Below are positions 42,658-53,019 of a stretch of 64,000 nucleotides of DNA, piece after piece (position 1 is the stretch's first letter; each line of letters starts with the position of its first letter). The translations under genes and the position numbers were made by a program. Source of the DNA: Solirubrobacterales bacterium (GTDB lineage: Bacteria; Actinomycetota; Thermoleophilia; Solirubrobacterales; Solirubrobacteraceae); the NCBI GenBank assembly GCA_019240115.1, contig JAFAYV010000053.1, positions 22,956 through 86,955 on the forward strand. The letters run 5' to 3'. The notes beneath the pieces are model-generated. The model was not told the DNA's origin and made no database searches. It was given only the letters and a program-made list of their open reading frames with translations.

Positions 42658-43767
42658 GTGAAGATCTCCCTCGAGCGCGACGCTCTGTTCACGCAGCTGC
42701 AGACCGCCGGCAGAGTGGCGTCGACGCGCAGCGCGATCCAGGCCCTCGCCGGCGTCCAGCTCGCCGCCGAGTCGACGGGCTGCGAGCTGCGCGCCACCGA
42801 CATGGACGTCGGACTGCGGGTGCCGCTCGACGCCGAGGTGACGCGCGAAGGGACCGTCGTGCTCCCGGCGCGGCTGATGCTCGACGTCGTCCGCTCGCTG
42901 CCGGGGCAGACGGTCACGATGGAGCTGCGCTCGGCCGAGCAGGACGTCGAGGTGGTGGCCGGCAACGCGACCTTCCACATCCGGACCCTGCGCGGCGACG
43001 ACTTCCCGCCGTTCCCCGAGCCCGACCCGGAGTCGGCGGTGCAGGTGCCCGCCGAGGCGTTCGTCTCCACCGCGCTGAAGGTCGCCGGCTCGGCCTCGCG
43101 CGACGAGACCCGGCCGGTGCTGACCGGGATCCTCGTCTCGGCCTCCGACCGCGAGCTGCGCATGGTCGCCACCGACTCGTATCGGTTGAGCGTCAAGGAG
43201 ACCGCGCTCGAGACGGCGCTGTCTGCGGGCTTCGAGGTCAACGTGCCCGCGCGGGCGCTGCAGGAGCTCGCCCGGCTCGTCAACCAGGCCGAGGAGGAGC
43301 CGCTCGGCGTCAGCGTGCGCCAGAACCAGGTCCTGTTCACGATCGGGCGCGTCGTGCTGTCCTCGCGCCTGATCGACGGCCAGTTCCCGAACTACCGCCA
43401 GCTGCTGCCCGACAGCTTCGAGCACGAGCTGCGGATCGCGGGCTCGGAGCTGACCGAGGTGGTGCGGCGGATCAGCCTGCTCGCCCAGAAGAACGCGCCC
43501 CTGCGCCTGGCGTTCGCCGAGGGCGAGCTGACCGTCTCGGCCCAGACCCCCGACGTCGGCGAGGCGCGCGAGTCGCTGCCGGTGGCCTTCAGCGGCGAGC
43601 CGCTCGAGATCGGCTTCAACCCGGAGTTCCTGCGCGCCGGGGTCGAGGCGATCGAGGAGGGCGACGTCGTCCTGAAGCTGATCAGCCCCTTGCGCCCGGG
43701 TCTGATCGAGTCCGGCGATGAGACCCGCTTCCGCTATCTGATCATGCCGATCCGGCTCAACGTCTGA
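42658..43767 (+). CDS. dnaN: DNA polymerase III beta sliding clamp
   Basis: A 369-residue ring-forming clamp starting at GTG 42658 after GAGGT. The start MKISLERDALFTQLQTAGRVASTRS, the SDRELRMVATDSYRLSVKE segment and the ending RFRYLIMPIRLNV are typical of beta clamps, and the length is normal. It tethers the replicative polymerase to DNA. It lies between dnaA and recF as in most bacteria. Confidence 0.97.
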   Translation: MKISLERDALFTQLQTAGRVASTRSAIQALAGVQLAAESTGCELRATDMDVGLRVPLDAEVTREGTVVLPARLMLDVVRSLPGQTVTMELRSAEQDVEVVAGNATFHIRTLRGDDFPPFPEPDPESAVQVPAEAFVSTALKVAGSASRDETRPVLTGILVSASDRELRMVATDSYRLSVKETALETALSAGFEVNVPARALQELARLVNQAEEEPLGVSVRQNQVLFTIGRVVLSSRLIDGQFPNYRQLLPDSFEHELRIAGSELTEVVRRISLLAQKNAPLRLAFAEGELTVSAQTPDVGEARESLPVAFSGEPLEIGFNPEFLRAGVEAIEEGDVVLKLISPLRPGLIESGDETRFRYLIMPIRLNV

Positions 43768-43783
43768 TCGCGCGTCGTGGCCG

Positions 43784-44887
43784 ATGCGCCTGGTCAGCGT
43801 CAGCCTGCGTGACTTCCGCGGCTACGAGAGCGCGGCCGCCGAGCTCGGCGACGGCCTGACGATCATCACCGGGCCCAACGGCGCCGGGAAGACGAACCTG
43901 CTCGAGGGCCTGTACTTCGGCTGCACCGGTCGGTCGTGCCGGACGACGAACGAGCGCGAGGTCGTGCGCTTCGGCCAGTCGGCGACGCGGGTCGTCGTCC
44001 ACGCGATCGGCGAGGACGGCGAGCACGAGCTGTCGGTCGGCTTCCAGCCCGGGCAACCCAAGCGGATGCGCGTCGACGGGGCGGCCGTCGAGCGGATGCT
44101 CGACGTGGCGCAGCGGCCGCTGCTCAGCGTCTTCCTCCCCGACCGCCTCGAGCTCGTCAAGGGGGCACCTTCACTGCGTCGGGCGCACCTCGACCAGTTC
44201 GTCGCCGCCCTGTGGCCGGCGCGAGCCGGGACGCGACGCGCCTACGCGCAGGCACTCGCCCAGCGCAACGCGCTCATCGCCCGCATTCGCGCGGGGTCGG
44301 CGGGCGTCGACTCGCTGCGCAGCTGGGACGTGCAGCTCGCCCGGCACGCGATCGCGCTGATGGCCGACCGGAGCGCGGCGGTCGCCACGATCGCCGAGCC
44401 CTTCGTGCGCTGCTGCGCCGAGCTCGGGCTCGACGGGGACGTCGCGATCGCGTATCGCCCCCGCTGCCGGGGCGACGACATCGAGCAGCTCTGCGCCGAG
44501 CTCGCCGAGCGCACCCCGGGCGATCTCGAGCGCGGCTTCACCGGGCACGGACCGCACCGCGACGACGTCGTCGCCGTCCGCAACGGGCGCGAGCTACGCG
44601 CCTACGGCTCGCAGGGCCAGCAGCGCCTGAGCCTGCTGGCGCTGCTGCTCGCCGAGCGCCGGGCGCTGTCCGAGCGCCGGAACGCCCCGCCGGTCATGCT
44701 CCTCGACGACGTCATGTCCGAGCTCGACGCCCGCCGCCGCCGGGCGCTCGTCGACATCCTGCGCGCGAGCGGGGGACAGTCGCTCATCACCGCCACCGAG
44801 CTCGAGCAGATCCCTGCCGGCGAGGGCGACGTGCAGCGGATCGAGGTCGTGTCGGGGCGGCTGCTCGCACCCGCGGGGGCGCGATGA
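43784..44887 (+). CDS. recF: DNA replication/repair protein RecF
   Basis: A 367-residue SMC-like ATPase that helps load RecA at gaps. Walker A is TGPNGAGKTNLLEGLYF, the RecF signature region is RSCRTTNEREVVRFG, the ABC signature is YGSQGQQRLSLLALLLAE, and Walker B lies in PPVMLLDDVMSELDARRR. It ends in an ATGA overlap with the next gene. Confidence 0.96.
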   Translation: MRLVSVSLRDFRGYESAAAELGDGLTIITGPNGAGKTNLLEGLYFGCTGRSCRTTNEREVVRFGQSATRVVVHAIGEDGEHELSVGFQPGQPKRMRVDGAAVERMLDVAQRPLLSVFLPDRLELVKGAPSLRRAHLDQFVAALWPARAGTRRAYAQALAQRNALIARIRAGSAGVDSLRSWDVQLARHAIALMADRSAAVATIAEPFVRCCAELGLDGDVAIAYRPRCRGDDIEQLCAELAERTPGDLERGFTGHGPHRDDVVAVRNGRELRAYGSQGQQRLSLLALLLAERRALSERRNAPPVMLLDDVMSELDARRRRALVDILRASGGQSLITATELEQIPAGEGDVQRIEVVSGRLLAPAGAR

Positions 44888-45195
44888 CGCGCCGCCGCAG
44901 CGCCCCCCGCTCGCTCGCCGGGGCGCTGGGAGCCCTGTCGGTCCAGGTCGCTCCGCAGACGCTGCTCGCTGACGCGCAGCGGGTCTGGCCGGGGGTCGTG
45001 GGGCCGGCGATCGCCGCCGCGGCGCAGCTGACCGCGGAGCGCTCGGGGGTGCTGACGGTGTCCTGCGCGGCATCGGTCTGGGCCCAGGAGCTCGACCTCC
45101 TGGCGCCCCAGATCATCTCCCGGCTCAACGCCTCGCTGGGTCCGGTGCCGCGGGTGCGCAAGCTGCGGTGCGTGGCGGTCGGCCATGGCCGCTGA
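44884..45195 (+). CDS. DciA-like protein (DUF721)
   Basis: A 103-residue protein coupled to recF. The pattern LTAERSGVLTVSCAASVWAQELDLLAPQIISRLNASLG is the DUF721/DciA core. DciA-type proteins help load the replicative helicase in bacteria lacking DnaC. Its place between recF and gyrB is standard in Actinobacteria. Confidence 0.88.
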   Translation: MTRRRSAPRSLAGALGALSVQVAPQTLLADAQRVWPGVVGPAIAAAAQLTAERSGVLTVSCAASVWAQELDLLAPQIISRLNASLGPVPRVRKLRCVAVGHGR

Positions 45196-45304
45196 CGGGC
45201 CCCCGAGCGTTCCATCGTTTGCCATCATTTGCAGGAGAAACACTCGACCGCGGCAATGGGTGCCGACCGGGCCCTGTGCTATCGTCCAGATGACAATTTC
45301 TTGA

Positions 45305-47794
<2,490 letters not shown>

Positions 47795-47803
47795 GACGCC
47801 GCG

Positions 47804-50356
47804 ATGTCAGCGATCGACACCATCGGCGGCGGCAACATCGAGCCGCGCGGGCTCGAGGAGGAGATGCGCTCGGCGTACCTCGACTACGCCATGTCGGTCA
47901 TCATCGGCCGCGCGCTCCCCGACGTGCGCGACGGCCTGAAGCCCGTCCACCGTCGCGTCCTGTACGTCATGAACGAGATGGGCCTCGGCCCCGGGCGCAA
48001 GCACGTCAAGTGCGCCCAGATCGTCGGCGAGGTCATGGGCAAGTACCACCCGCACGGCGACGCGCCGATCTACGACACGCTCGTGCGCCTCGCCCAGGAC
48101 TTCTCGATGCGCTATCCCCTCGTCGACGGGCACGGCAACTTCGGCAACATCGACGGCTACTCGGCGGCGGCGATGCGCTACACGGAGGCACGCCTGGACC
48201 GGCTCGCCACCGAGATGCTGCGCGACATCGACGCCGAGACGGTCGATTTCGTCCCGACCTACGACGGCGGTCGCTCCGAGCCGCTGGTGCTCCCGGCGCG
48301 CTTCCCGAACCTGCTCGTCAACGGCGGCACCGGGATCGCGGTCGGAATTGCGACGAACATCCCGCCCCACAACCTCCGCGAGGTGATCGGCGCCACCCTC
48401 GCCTACATCGACGATCCGACGATCGACGTCGACGGGCTGATGAAGCACATCAAGGGCCCCGACTTCCCGACCGCGGGTCTCATCCTCGGCCGCGACGGGA
48501 TCCGCGAGGCGTATCGCACCGGTCGCGGCCGGGTGCGCGTCCAGGCCAAGGCCCACGTCGAGCCCATCGGCCAGGGCAAGGAAGCGATCATCATCACCGA
48601 GCTGCCCTACCAGGTCCGGCGCGACGGCGAGGGCGGCGTGATCCTGAAGATCAAGGAGCTGCACGAGCAGAAGAAGCTCTCCGAGATCTCCGACCTGCGC
48701 AACGAGTCCGACCGGCGCGGCATGCGGATCGTGATCGAGCTCAAGCGCGACGCGATCCCCAAGGTGGTGCTGAACAAGCTCTACAAGCACACGCCACTGC
48801 AGACGACGTTCGGGGTCAACATGGTCGCGCTGGTCGACAACGTCCCGCGGACGCTGTCGCTGCGCGAGGTCATCGGCCATTACGTCGACCACCAGCGTGA
48901 GGTCGTCGTTCGGCGCACGAAGTACGAGCTGCGGCGCGCCGAGGAGCGCGCCCACGTGCTCGAGGGGCTGCTGGTCGCGCTGTCGCACCTCGACGAGGTG
49001 ATCGCTCTGATCCGAGGCTCGCGCGACCCCGAGACGGCACGCGCCGGGTTGATCGAGCGCTTCGAGCTGACCGTCGTGCAGGCGCAGGCGATCCTGCAGC
49101 TGACGCTCAGCCGCCTGACCGCGCTCGAGGCCGACAAGATCCGCTCCGAGCACGCCGACCTCGTCGAGCGCATCGCCGAGCTGCGCGAGATCCTCGGCGA
49201 CGAGGCGCGGGTCATGGGGCTGATCACGGACGAGCTGCGCGAGATCGCCGACAGCTACGGCGACGAGCGGCGCACCGAGATCACCCACGCCGACGGCGAG
49301 CTCGACATCGAGGACCTGATCGCCGACCAGCAGATGGTCATCTCGATCACCCATTCGGGCTACATCAAGTCGCTGCCGCTGTCGACGTACCGCCAGCAGC
49401 GTCGCGGTGGAGTCGGCGTCACCGGCATGGAGATGAAGGACGACGACTACATCGAGCACCTGTTCGTGACCTCGACGCACGACTACCTGCTCTTCTTCAC
49501 CAACCGCGGCAAGGTGTACCGGCTCAAGGTCTACGAGCTGCCCGAGGCCTCGCGGACCGCGAAGGGGCGGGCACTCGTCAACCTCTTGCCGCTGCGCCAG
49601 GGCGAGCGCGTGCAGTCGGTCCTGTCCACGCGCGACTTCACCGAGGGCCGCTACCTCGTGTTCGCGACCCGCGCGGGCGTGATCAAGAAGACCGAGTTCG
49701 AGGCCTACAACACCCCGATCAGGGCTGACGGCATCATCGCGGTCAACATCCGCGACGACGACGAGCTGATCGCGGTGCGCCGGACGAGCGGCGAGGACGA
49801 CATCATCATGGTCTCGCGCTCGGGTCAGGCGTCGCGGTTCTCCGAGGACGCGCTCCGCTCGATGGGCCGTGACACGAGCGGCGTCCGCGGCATGAACGTC
49901 GGCCAGCCCGGCAACGCCGTCCTCTCGATGGACGTCGCGCGCGACGACCAGGAGCTGCTCGTCGTCACCGAGGCCGGCTTCGGCAAGCGCACCCCGATCT
50001 CCGAGTACCCGGTCAAGGGCCGCGGCACGATGGGCGTCAAGACGATCAGCCTGACCGAGAACAAGGGGGCGCTCGCCGGCGCCCTCGTCGTCCGCGAGCA
50101 CCAGGAGCTCGTGTTCATCTCCCAGAACGGGATGGTCCAGCGGACCTCGGTACGTGGGATCAATCGCTACGGGCGCGCCTCCCAGGGCGTGCGGCTCATG
50201 AACATCCGCGACGACGACCAGGTCTCGGCGGTCGCTCTCGTCGTCGAGTCCGACTCCGAGACCGCATCGCCGGTGCTCGACGACGGCGCGCTGCATCAGC
50301 CGGTGGACCTCGCCTCGCCCGACGCGCCCGAGGAGCTCGGCGGCAGCGAGAAGTAG
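47804..50356 (+). CDS. gyrA: DNA gyrase subunit A
   Basis: An 850-residue breakage-reunion subunit, 9 bp after gyrB. The catalytic Tyr126 is in AAAMRYTEARL, and the GyrA box in YRQQRRGGVGVTGME marks the C-terminal wrapping domain. The quinolone pocket reads HPHGDAPIYD: Ala87 occupies the E. coli Ser83 place and Pro88 the Ala84 place, with Asp91 kept at the Asp87 place. Such residues are associated with low fluoroquinolone affinity. The C-terminus has a modest acidic tail. Confidence 0.97.
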   Translation: MSAIDTIGGGNIEPRGLEEEMRSAYLDYAMSVIIGRALPDVRDGLKPVHRRVLYVMNEMGLGPGRKHVKCAQIVGEVMGKYHPHGDAPIYDTLVRLAQDFSMRYPLVDGHGNFGNIDGYSAAAMRYTEARLDRLATEMLRDIDAETVDFVPTYDGGRSEPLVLPARFPNLLVNGGTGIAVGIATNIPPHNLREVIGATLAYIDDPTIDVDGLMKHIKGPDFPTAGLILGRDGIREAYRTGRGRVRVQAKAHVEPIGQGKEAIIITELPYQVRRDGEGGVILKIKELHEQKKLSEISDLRNESDRRGMRIVIELKRDAIPKVVLNKLYKHTPLQTTFGVNMVALVDNVPRTLSLREVIGHYVDHQREVVVRRTKYELRRAEERAHVLEGLLVALSHLDEVIALIRGSRDPETARAGLIERFELTVVQAQAILQLTLSRLTALEADKIRSEHADLVERIAELREILGDEARVMGLITDELREIADSYGDERRTEITHADGELDIEDLIADQQMVISITHSGYIKSLPLSTYRQQRRGGVGVTGMEMKDDDYIEHLFVTSTHDYLLFFTNRGKVYRLKVYELPEASRTAKGRALVNLLPLRQGERVQSVLSTRDFTEGRYLVFATRAGVIKKTEFEAYNTPIRADGIIAVNIRDDDELIAVRRTSGEDDIIMVSRSGQASRFSEDALRSMGRDTSGVRGMNVGQPGNAVLSMDVARDDQELLVVTEAGFGKRTPISEYPVKGRGTMGVKTISLTENKGALAGALVVREHQELVFISQNGMVQRTSVRGINRYGRASQGVRLMNIRDDDQVSAVALVVESDSETASPVLDDGALHQPVDLASPDAPEELGGSEK

Positions 50357-50373
50357 CCGGCGCAACGAGGAGT

Positions 50374-50397
50374 CGCCGGCCGGACCGGCCGCCGGCG
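50374..50397 (+). terminator. GC-rich hairpin after gyrA
   Basis: CGCCGGC (50374-50380) pairs with GCCGGCG (50391-50397), with CGG/CCG stacking inside the loop, 18 bp beyond the gyrA stop. No T-run follows. Confidence 0.5.
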
Positions 50398-50508
50398 TCC
50401 GGCGACGGTGCGGGTCGTGCCGGCCGCGCGGTCCGGGTTCCAACCGCAGGGTCCCGGGCAGTAGGGTGTGCAGCCCAGAGCGGCGGAGGCGACCGAACCG
50501 AGGTGAGG

Positions 50509-50580
50509 ATGAAGATCGGCTACTTCCTGTCGTATGAGGAGTGGCGGTCACGCGAGCGGGTGCTGCCGTGCGGGCGCTGA
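50509..50580 (+). pseudogene. Truncated start of an LLM-class oxidoreductase
   Basis: ATG 50509, preceded by AGGTGAGG, encodes MKIGYFLSYEE and then 12 unrelated residues before TGA. MKIGYFLS.EE is the usual beginning of one F420-dependent luciferase-like oxidoreductase subgroup. The rest of the gene is missing and the antiporter operon begins at once. I read it as a deletion scar, although an unrelated leader peptide is possible. Confidence 0.45.
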
Positions 50581-51074
50581 TGCGCCGCTGCTGCGTGCTG
50601 CTGCTGGGCGGGCTGCTCGGCGGGCTGCTCGGCGGCGGCTTCTACCTCCTGCTCATCGACATCGCCAGCCCGCCCGAGCTCTACGGCCTCGCCGGCACCG
50701 CCGTGGGCTGCGGCGTGGCGGTGACCCTCGCGCGCGAGCAGGGCTTCGTCGAGGCGCGGATCCTGCCCTGGTGGCTGGCGCGCAGCTGGCGGCTGATGGG
50801 AAAGATTCCCGCCGACGTCGCCACCGTGTGCTGGGAGGCGCTGGCCCAACTGGCGCGTCCACGGCCGGTTCGGGGCGAGTTCCGGGCCGCCCGCTTCGCC
50901 GCCGCCGAGTCGACCGCGCAGGCCGCCGGCCGTCGCGCCCTGGCCGAGACGGTGGGCTCGGTGTCCCCGAACACGATCGTGGTCGGGGTGGACGCGCGGC
51001 GCGGCCTGCTGCTCGTCCACCAATTGCGCCGCCAGGGCGGACCGGAGAGCCTCGACGTGACGAGGCTCGGATGA
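50541..51074 (+). CDS. mrpE: Na+/H+ antiporter subunit E (MnhE/MbhA-like)
   Basis: A 177-residue membrane protein if GTG 50541 is used; GTG 50568 or ATG 50580 are also possible since no start has a well-spaced Shine-Dalgarno. After two N-terminal hydrophobic segments comes the soluble MnhE part, with WRLMGKIPADVATVCWEALAQLARP and TVGSVSPNTIVVGVDARRGLLLVHQL. It begins a seven-gene Mrp-type operon whose junctions overlap or abut throughout, and ends in an ATGA overlap with subunit F. Confidence 0.8.
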   Translation: MAVTRAGAAVRALMRRCCVLLLGGLLGGLLGGGFYLLLIDIASPPELYGLAGTAVGCGVAVTLAREQGFVEARILPWWLARSWRLMGKIPADVATVCWEALAQLARPRPVRGEFRAARFAAAESTAQAAGRRALAETVGSVSPNTIVVGVDARRGLLLVHQLRRQGGPESLDVTRLG

Positions 51075-51322
51075 ACGAGTGGGAGATCGCCGCGGCCGTG
51101 ATCGCCGCGGCGATCCTGCCCTGTCTGGGCGTCTGCCTGTTCAGCTCGGTGCTCAGCGCCCTGGTCGCGCTGGAGGTGACCGGGACGCTGGCCTCCACCG
51201 CGCTGATGCTCCTGAGCGAGGGCTTTCACCGCCAGCCGTTCGTGGACCTGGCCCTGGCGTTCGCCTTTCTCTCCATGATGGGAGCATTCGCCTTCGCTCG
51301 CCTGATGGAGCGCGACCTGTGA
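51071..51322 (+). CDS. mrpF: Na+/H+ antiporter subunit F
   Basis: An 83-residue protein with three hydrophobic helices, ending RQPFVDLALAFAFLSMMGAFAFARLMERDL, which matches the MnhF/MrpF pattern. It shares an ATGA start overlap with mrpE and a GTGA overlap with mrpG. Confidence 0.87.
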   Translation: MNEWEIAAAVIAAAILPCLGVCLFSSVLSALVALEVTGTLASTALMLLSEGFHRQPFVDLALAFAFLSMMGAFAFARLMERDL

Positions 51323-51642
51323 GCTTCAGCCACGTCGCGGCCACGATCCTGCTCGTGACCGGCGTGGTGCTCGAGCTGTTCGCCGTGCTCGGCCTCGTGG
51401 TCATGCGCGACGTCTACGACCGCCTGCACTACGTCGGCCTGGCCGGCTACGGCGCCCTGCTGATCGGCATCTCGATCCTCGTGCGCGAGTCCTGGTCGCT
51501 GATCGGCGACAAGACCCTGGCCACGGGCGCCGTGCTGGCGCTGATCGGACCCGTGCTCGTGCACACGACCACGCGCAGCTTCCGCACGCGCGAGCGGGGG
51601 GACTGGGCCGACGGCATCGAGCAGGAGCTCGAGCAGCCGTGA
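51319..51642 (+). CDS. mrpG: Na+/H+ antiporter subunit G
   Basis: A 107-residue three-helix membrane protein of the MnhG family, including LELFAVLGLVVMRDVYDRLHYVGLAGYGALLIG. It starts at GTG 51319 in a GTGA overlap. A soluble C-terminal tail follows residue 85. Confidence 0.87.
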   Translation: MSFSHVAATILLVTGVVLELFAVLGLVVMRDVYDRLHYVGLAGYGALLIGISILVRESWSLIGDKTLATGAVLALIGPVLVHTTTRSFRTRERGDWADGIEQELEQP

Positions 51643-51911
51643 CGGTGCTGCAGATCATCGCCCTCGTGCTGGTCGCCGTCGCCGGCGGCGCCGTCGTGCT
51701 CACCCCGGAGGCGCTGCGCCAGACGATGGTCCTGGGCATCTACGGGATCGCCCTCACGCTGCTGTTCTTCGTCTTCCAGGCCCCCGACGTGGCGCTGTCG
51801 GAGATCGTCGTCACCGGCATCGGCCTGCCCCTGATCATCCTGGCCGCGCTGCGCAAGATCCGCCAGCAGCAGGCACGCCAGTCACACGCTCGCGAGGAGG
51901 CGGAGGAGTGA
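51639..51911 (+). CDS. MbhD-like (DUF4040) antiporter subunit
   Basis: A 90-residue membrane protein equivalent to the C-terminal DUF4040 segment of MrpA, or to free-standing MbhD: GIYGIALTLLFFVFQAPDVALSEIVVTGIGLPLIILAALRKI, with the conserved PDVALSE motif. In canonical Mrp this part is fused to the large MrpA subunit; here it is separate. Its start overlaps the mrpG stop. Confidence 0.87.
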   Translation: MTVLQIIALVLVAVAGGAVVLTPEALRQTMVLGIYGIALTLLFFVFQAPDVALSEIVVTGIGLPLIILAALRKIRQQQARQSHAREEAEE

Positions 51912-52672
51912 CCCGCCGCGTGCGCCTGGGGCTGTTCCTGGTCGCGGGCGCCGGCCTGGCCGTGGTTTTGCTGCTCGGCTTCGGCGGGCTGCCCTCGTTC
52001 GGTCACGCCCACGAGCTCGACGGCGCGGTGGTCAACCTCGACGAGCCCACCCTGCGCCACGCCACCGACGTGGTCACGGCGCTCAACTTCGACCTGCGCG
52101 CCTTCGACACCCTCGGGGAGGAGTTCATCCTCTTCGCCTCGGTCACCGGCGTGGCTCTGCTGCTGCGCACCCTGCGCCAGGAGGAGGAAGAGGACCAGGA
52201 GATCACGCCCGGGATCGAGGATCACCGCTTCGCCGGCGCCAGTGACGGCGTCAAGCTGACCTCGCTGCTGCTGATCCCGCTGCTGATCGCCTTTGGCGCC
52301 TACCTGGTCTTTCACGGCCAGCTCACCCCCGGAGGCGGCTTCCAGGGTGGCGTGGTGCTGGCCGCGGGGCCGATCGCGGTCCTGCTCGCCGGGCGCTACC
52401 TGTCGATGAAGCGCATCGCGCCCAAGCGACTGCTGGAGGTCTCCGACGCCCTCGGCGCCGCCGCCTACGGCCTGATCGGCCTCGGCGGCCTCATCTTCAC
52501 CGGCGTCTACCTGGAGGATCCCCTGCCGCTCGGCGTGAGCGGACAGCTGCTCTCGGCGGGCATGATGCCGCTGAACTCGATCGCCGTCGGCCTCGAGGTG
52601 ACCGGCGCCTTCCTGCTCACGTGGACCCAGTTCTTCGACCAGACGCTGGTCGGCCCCCCCAGCGGCAGCTGA
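51908..52672 (+). CDS. mrpB: Fused MbhE-MnhB antiporter subunit
   Basis: A 254-residue protein. Residues 1 to about 95 are MbhE-like (LRHATDVVTALNFDLRAFDTLGEEFILFASVTG) and the rest is the MnhB domain (LLLIPLLIAFGAYLVFHGQLTPGGGFQGGVVLAAGPIAVLLAG). In classical Mrp the first part ends MrpA; in Mbh-type complexes it is separate MbhE. Here it is joined to MnhB. About six or seven hydrophobic helices are present. Confidence 0.85.
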   Translation: MTRRVRLGLFLVAGAGLAVVLLLGFGGLPSFGHAHELDGAVVNLDEPTLRHATDVVTALNFDLRAFDTLGEEFILFASVTGVALLLRTLRQEEEEDQEITPGIEDHRFAGASDGVKLTSLLLIPLLIAFGAYLVFHGQLTPGGGFQGGVVLAAGPIAVLLAGRYLSMKRIAPKRLLEVSDALGAAAYGLIGLGGLIFTGVYLEDPLPLGVSGQLLSAGMMPLNSIAVGLEVTGAFLLTWTQFFDQTLVGPPSGS

Positions 52673-53016
52673 TGGGCTTTCTTCCGTTCGCGGTGGCGGT
52701 GTGGCTGTTCGTGATCGGCCTGTGGGGGGTGGTGTCGAGCCGCAACCTCGTGCGCACCGTGCTGTGCCTGACCGTGGTGCAGTCCTCCACCTACCTGGTC
52801 CTGCTGGGCGTCGGCTATCGCACCGGTGCCATGGCGCCGATCGTGGCCGACATCCCGAGCACCTCCAAGCTCGTCGATCCGATCGTGCAGGTGCTCGTGC
52901 TCACCGATGTCGTCATCGAGGCGACCATCACCGCGCTGCTCCTGGCCCTCGTCGTGCAGGCGCACAAGCGCTTCGGCAGCATCGATCCCGAGGATCTGCG
53001 CCCGCTGCGGGACTAG
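52672..53016 (+). CDS. mrpC: Na+/H+ antiporter subunit C (NuoK-like)
   Basis: A 114-residue three-helix protein of the MnhC/NuoK family, with GVVSSRNLVRTVLCLTVVQSSTYLVLLGVG and DPIVQVLVLTDVVIEATITALLLALVVQ, including the conserved membrane Glu and the DPxxQxLVLT motif. The ATG overlaps the preceding TGA. Confidence 0.9.
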   Translation: MGFLPFAVAVWLFVIGLWGVVSSRNLVRTVLCLTVVQSSTYLVLLGVGYRTGAMAPIVADIPSTSKLVDPIVQVLVLTDVVIEATITALLLALVVQAHKRFGSIDPEDLRPLRD

Positions 53017-53019
53017 GGC

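Noticed and set aside
50588..51229. Antisense frames over mrpE/mrpF
   Set aside because: No family signature, and the plus-strand Mrp genes are clear.
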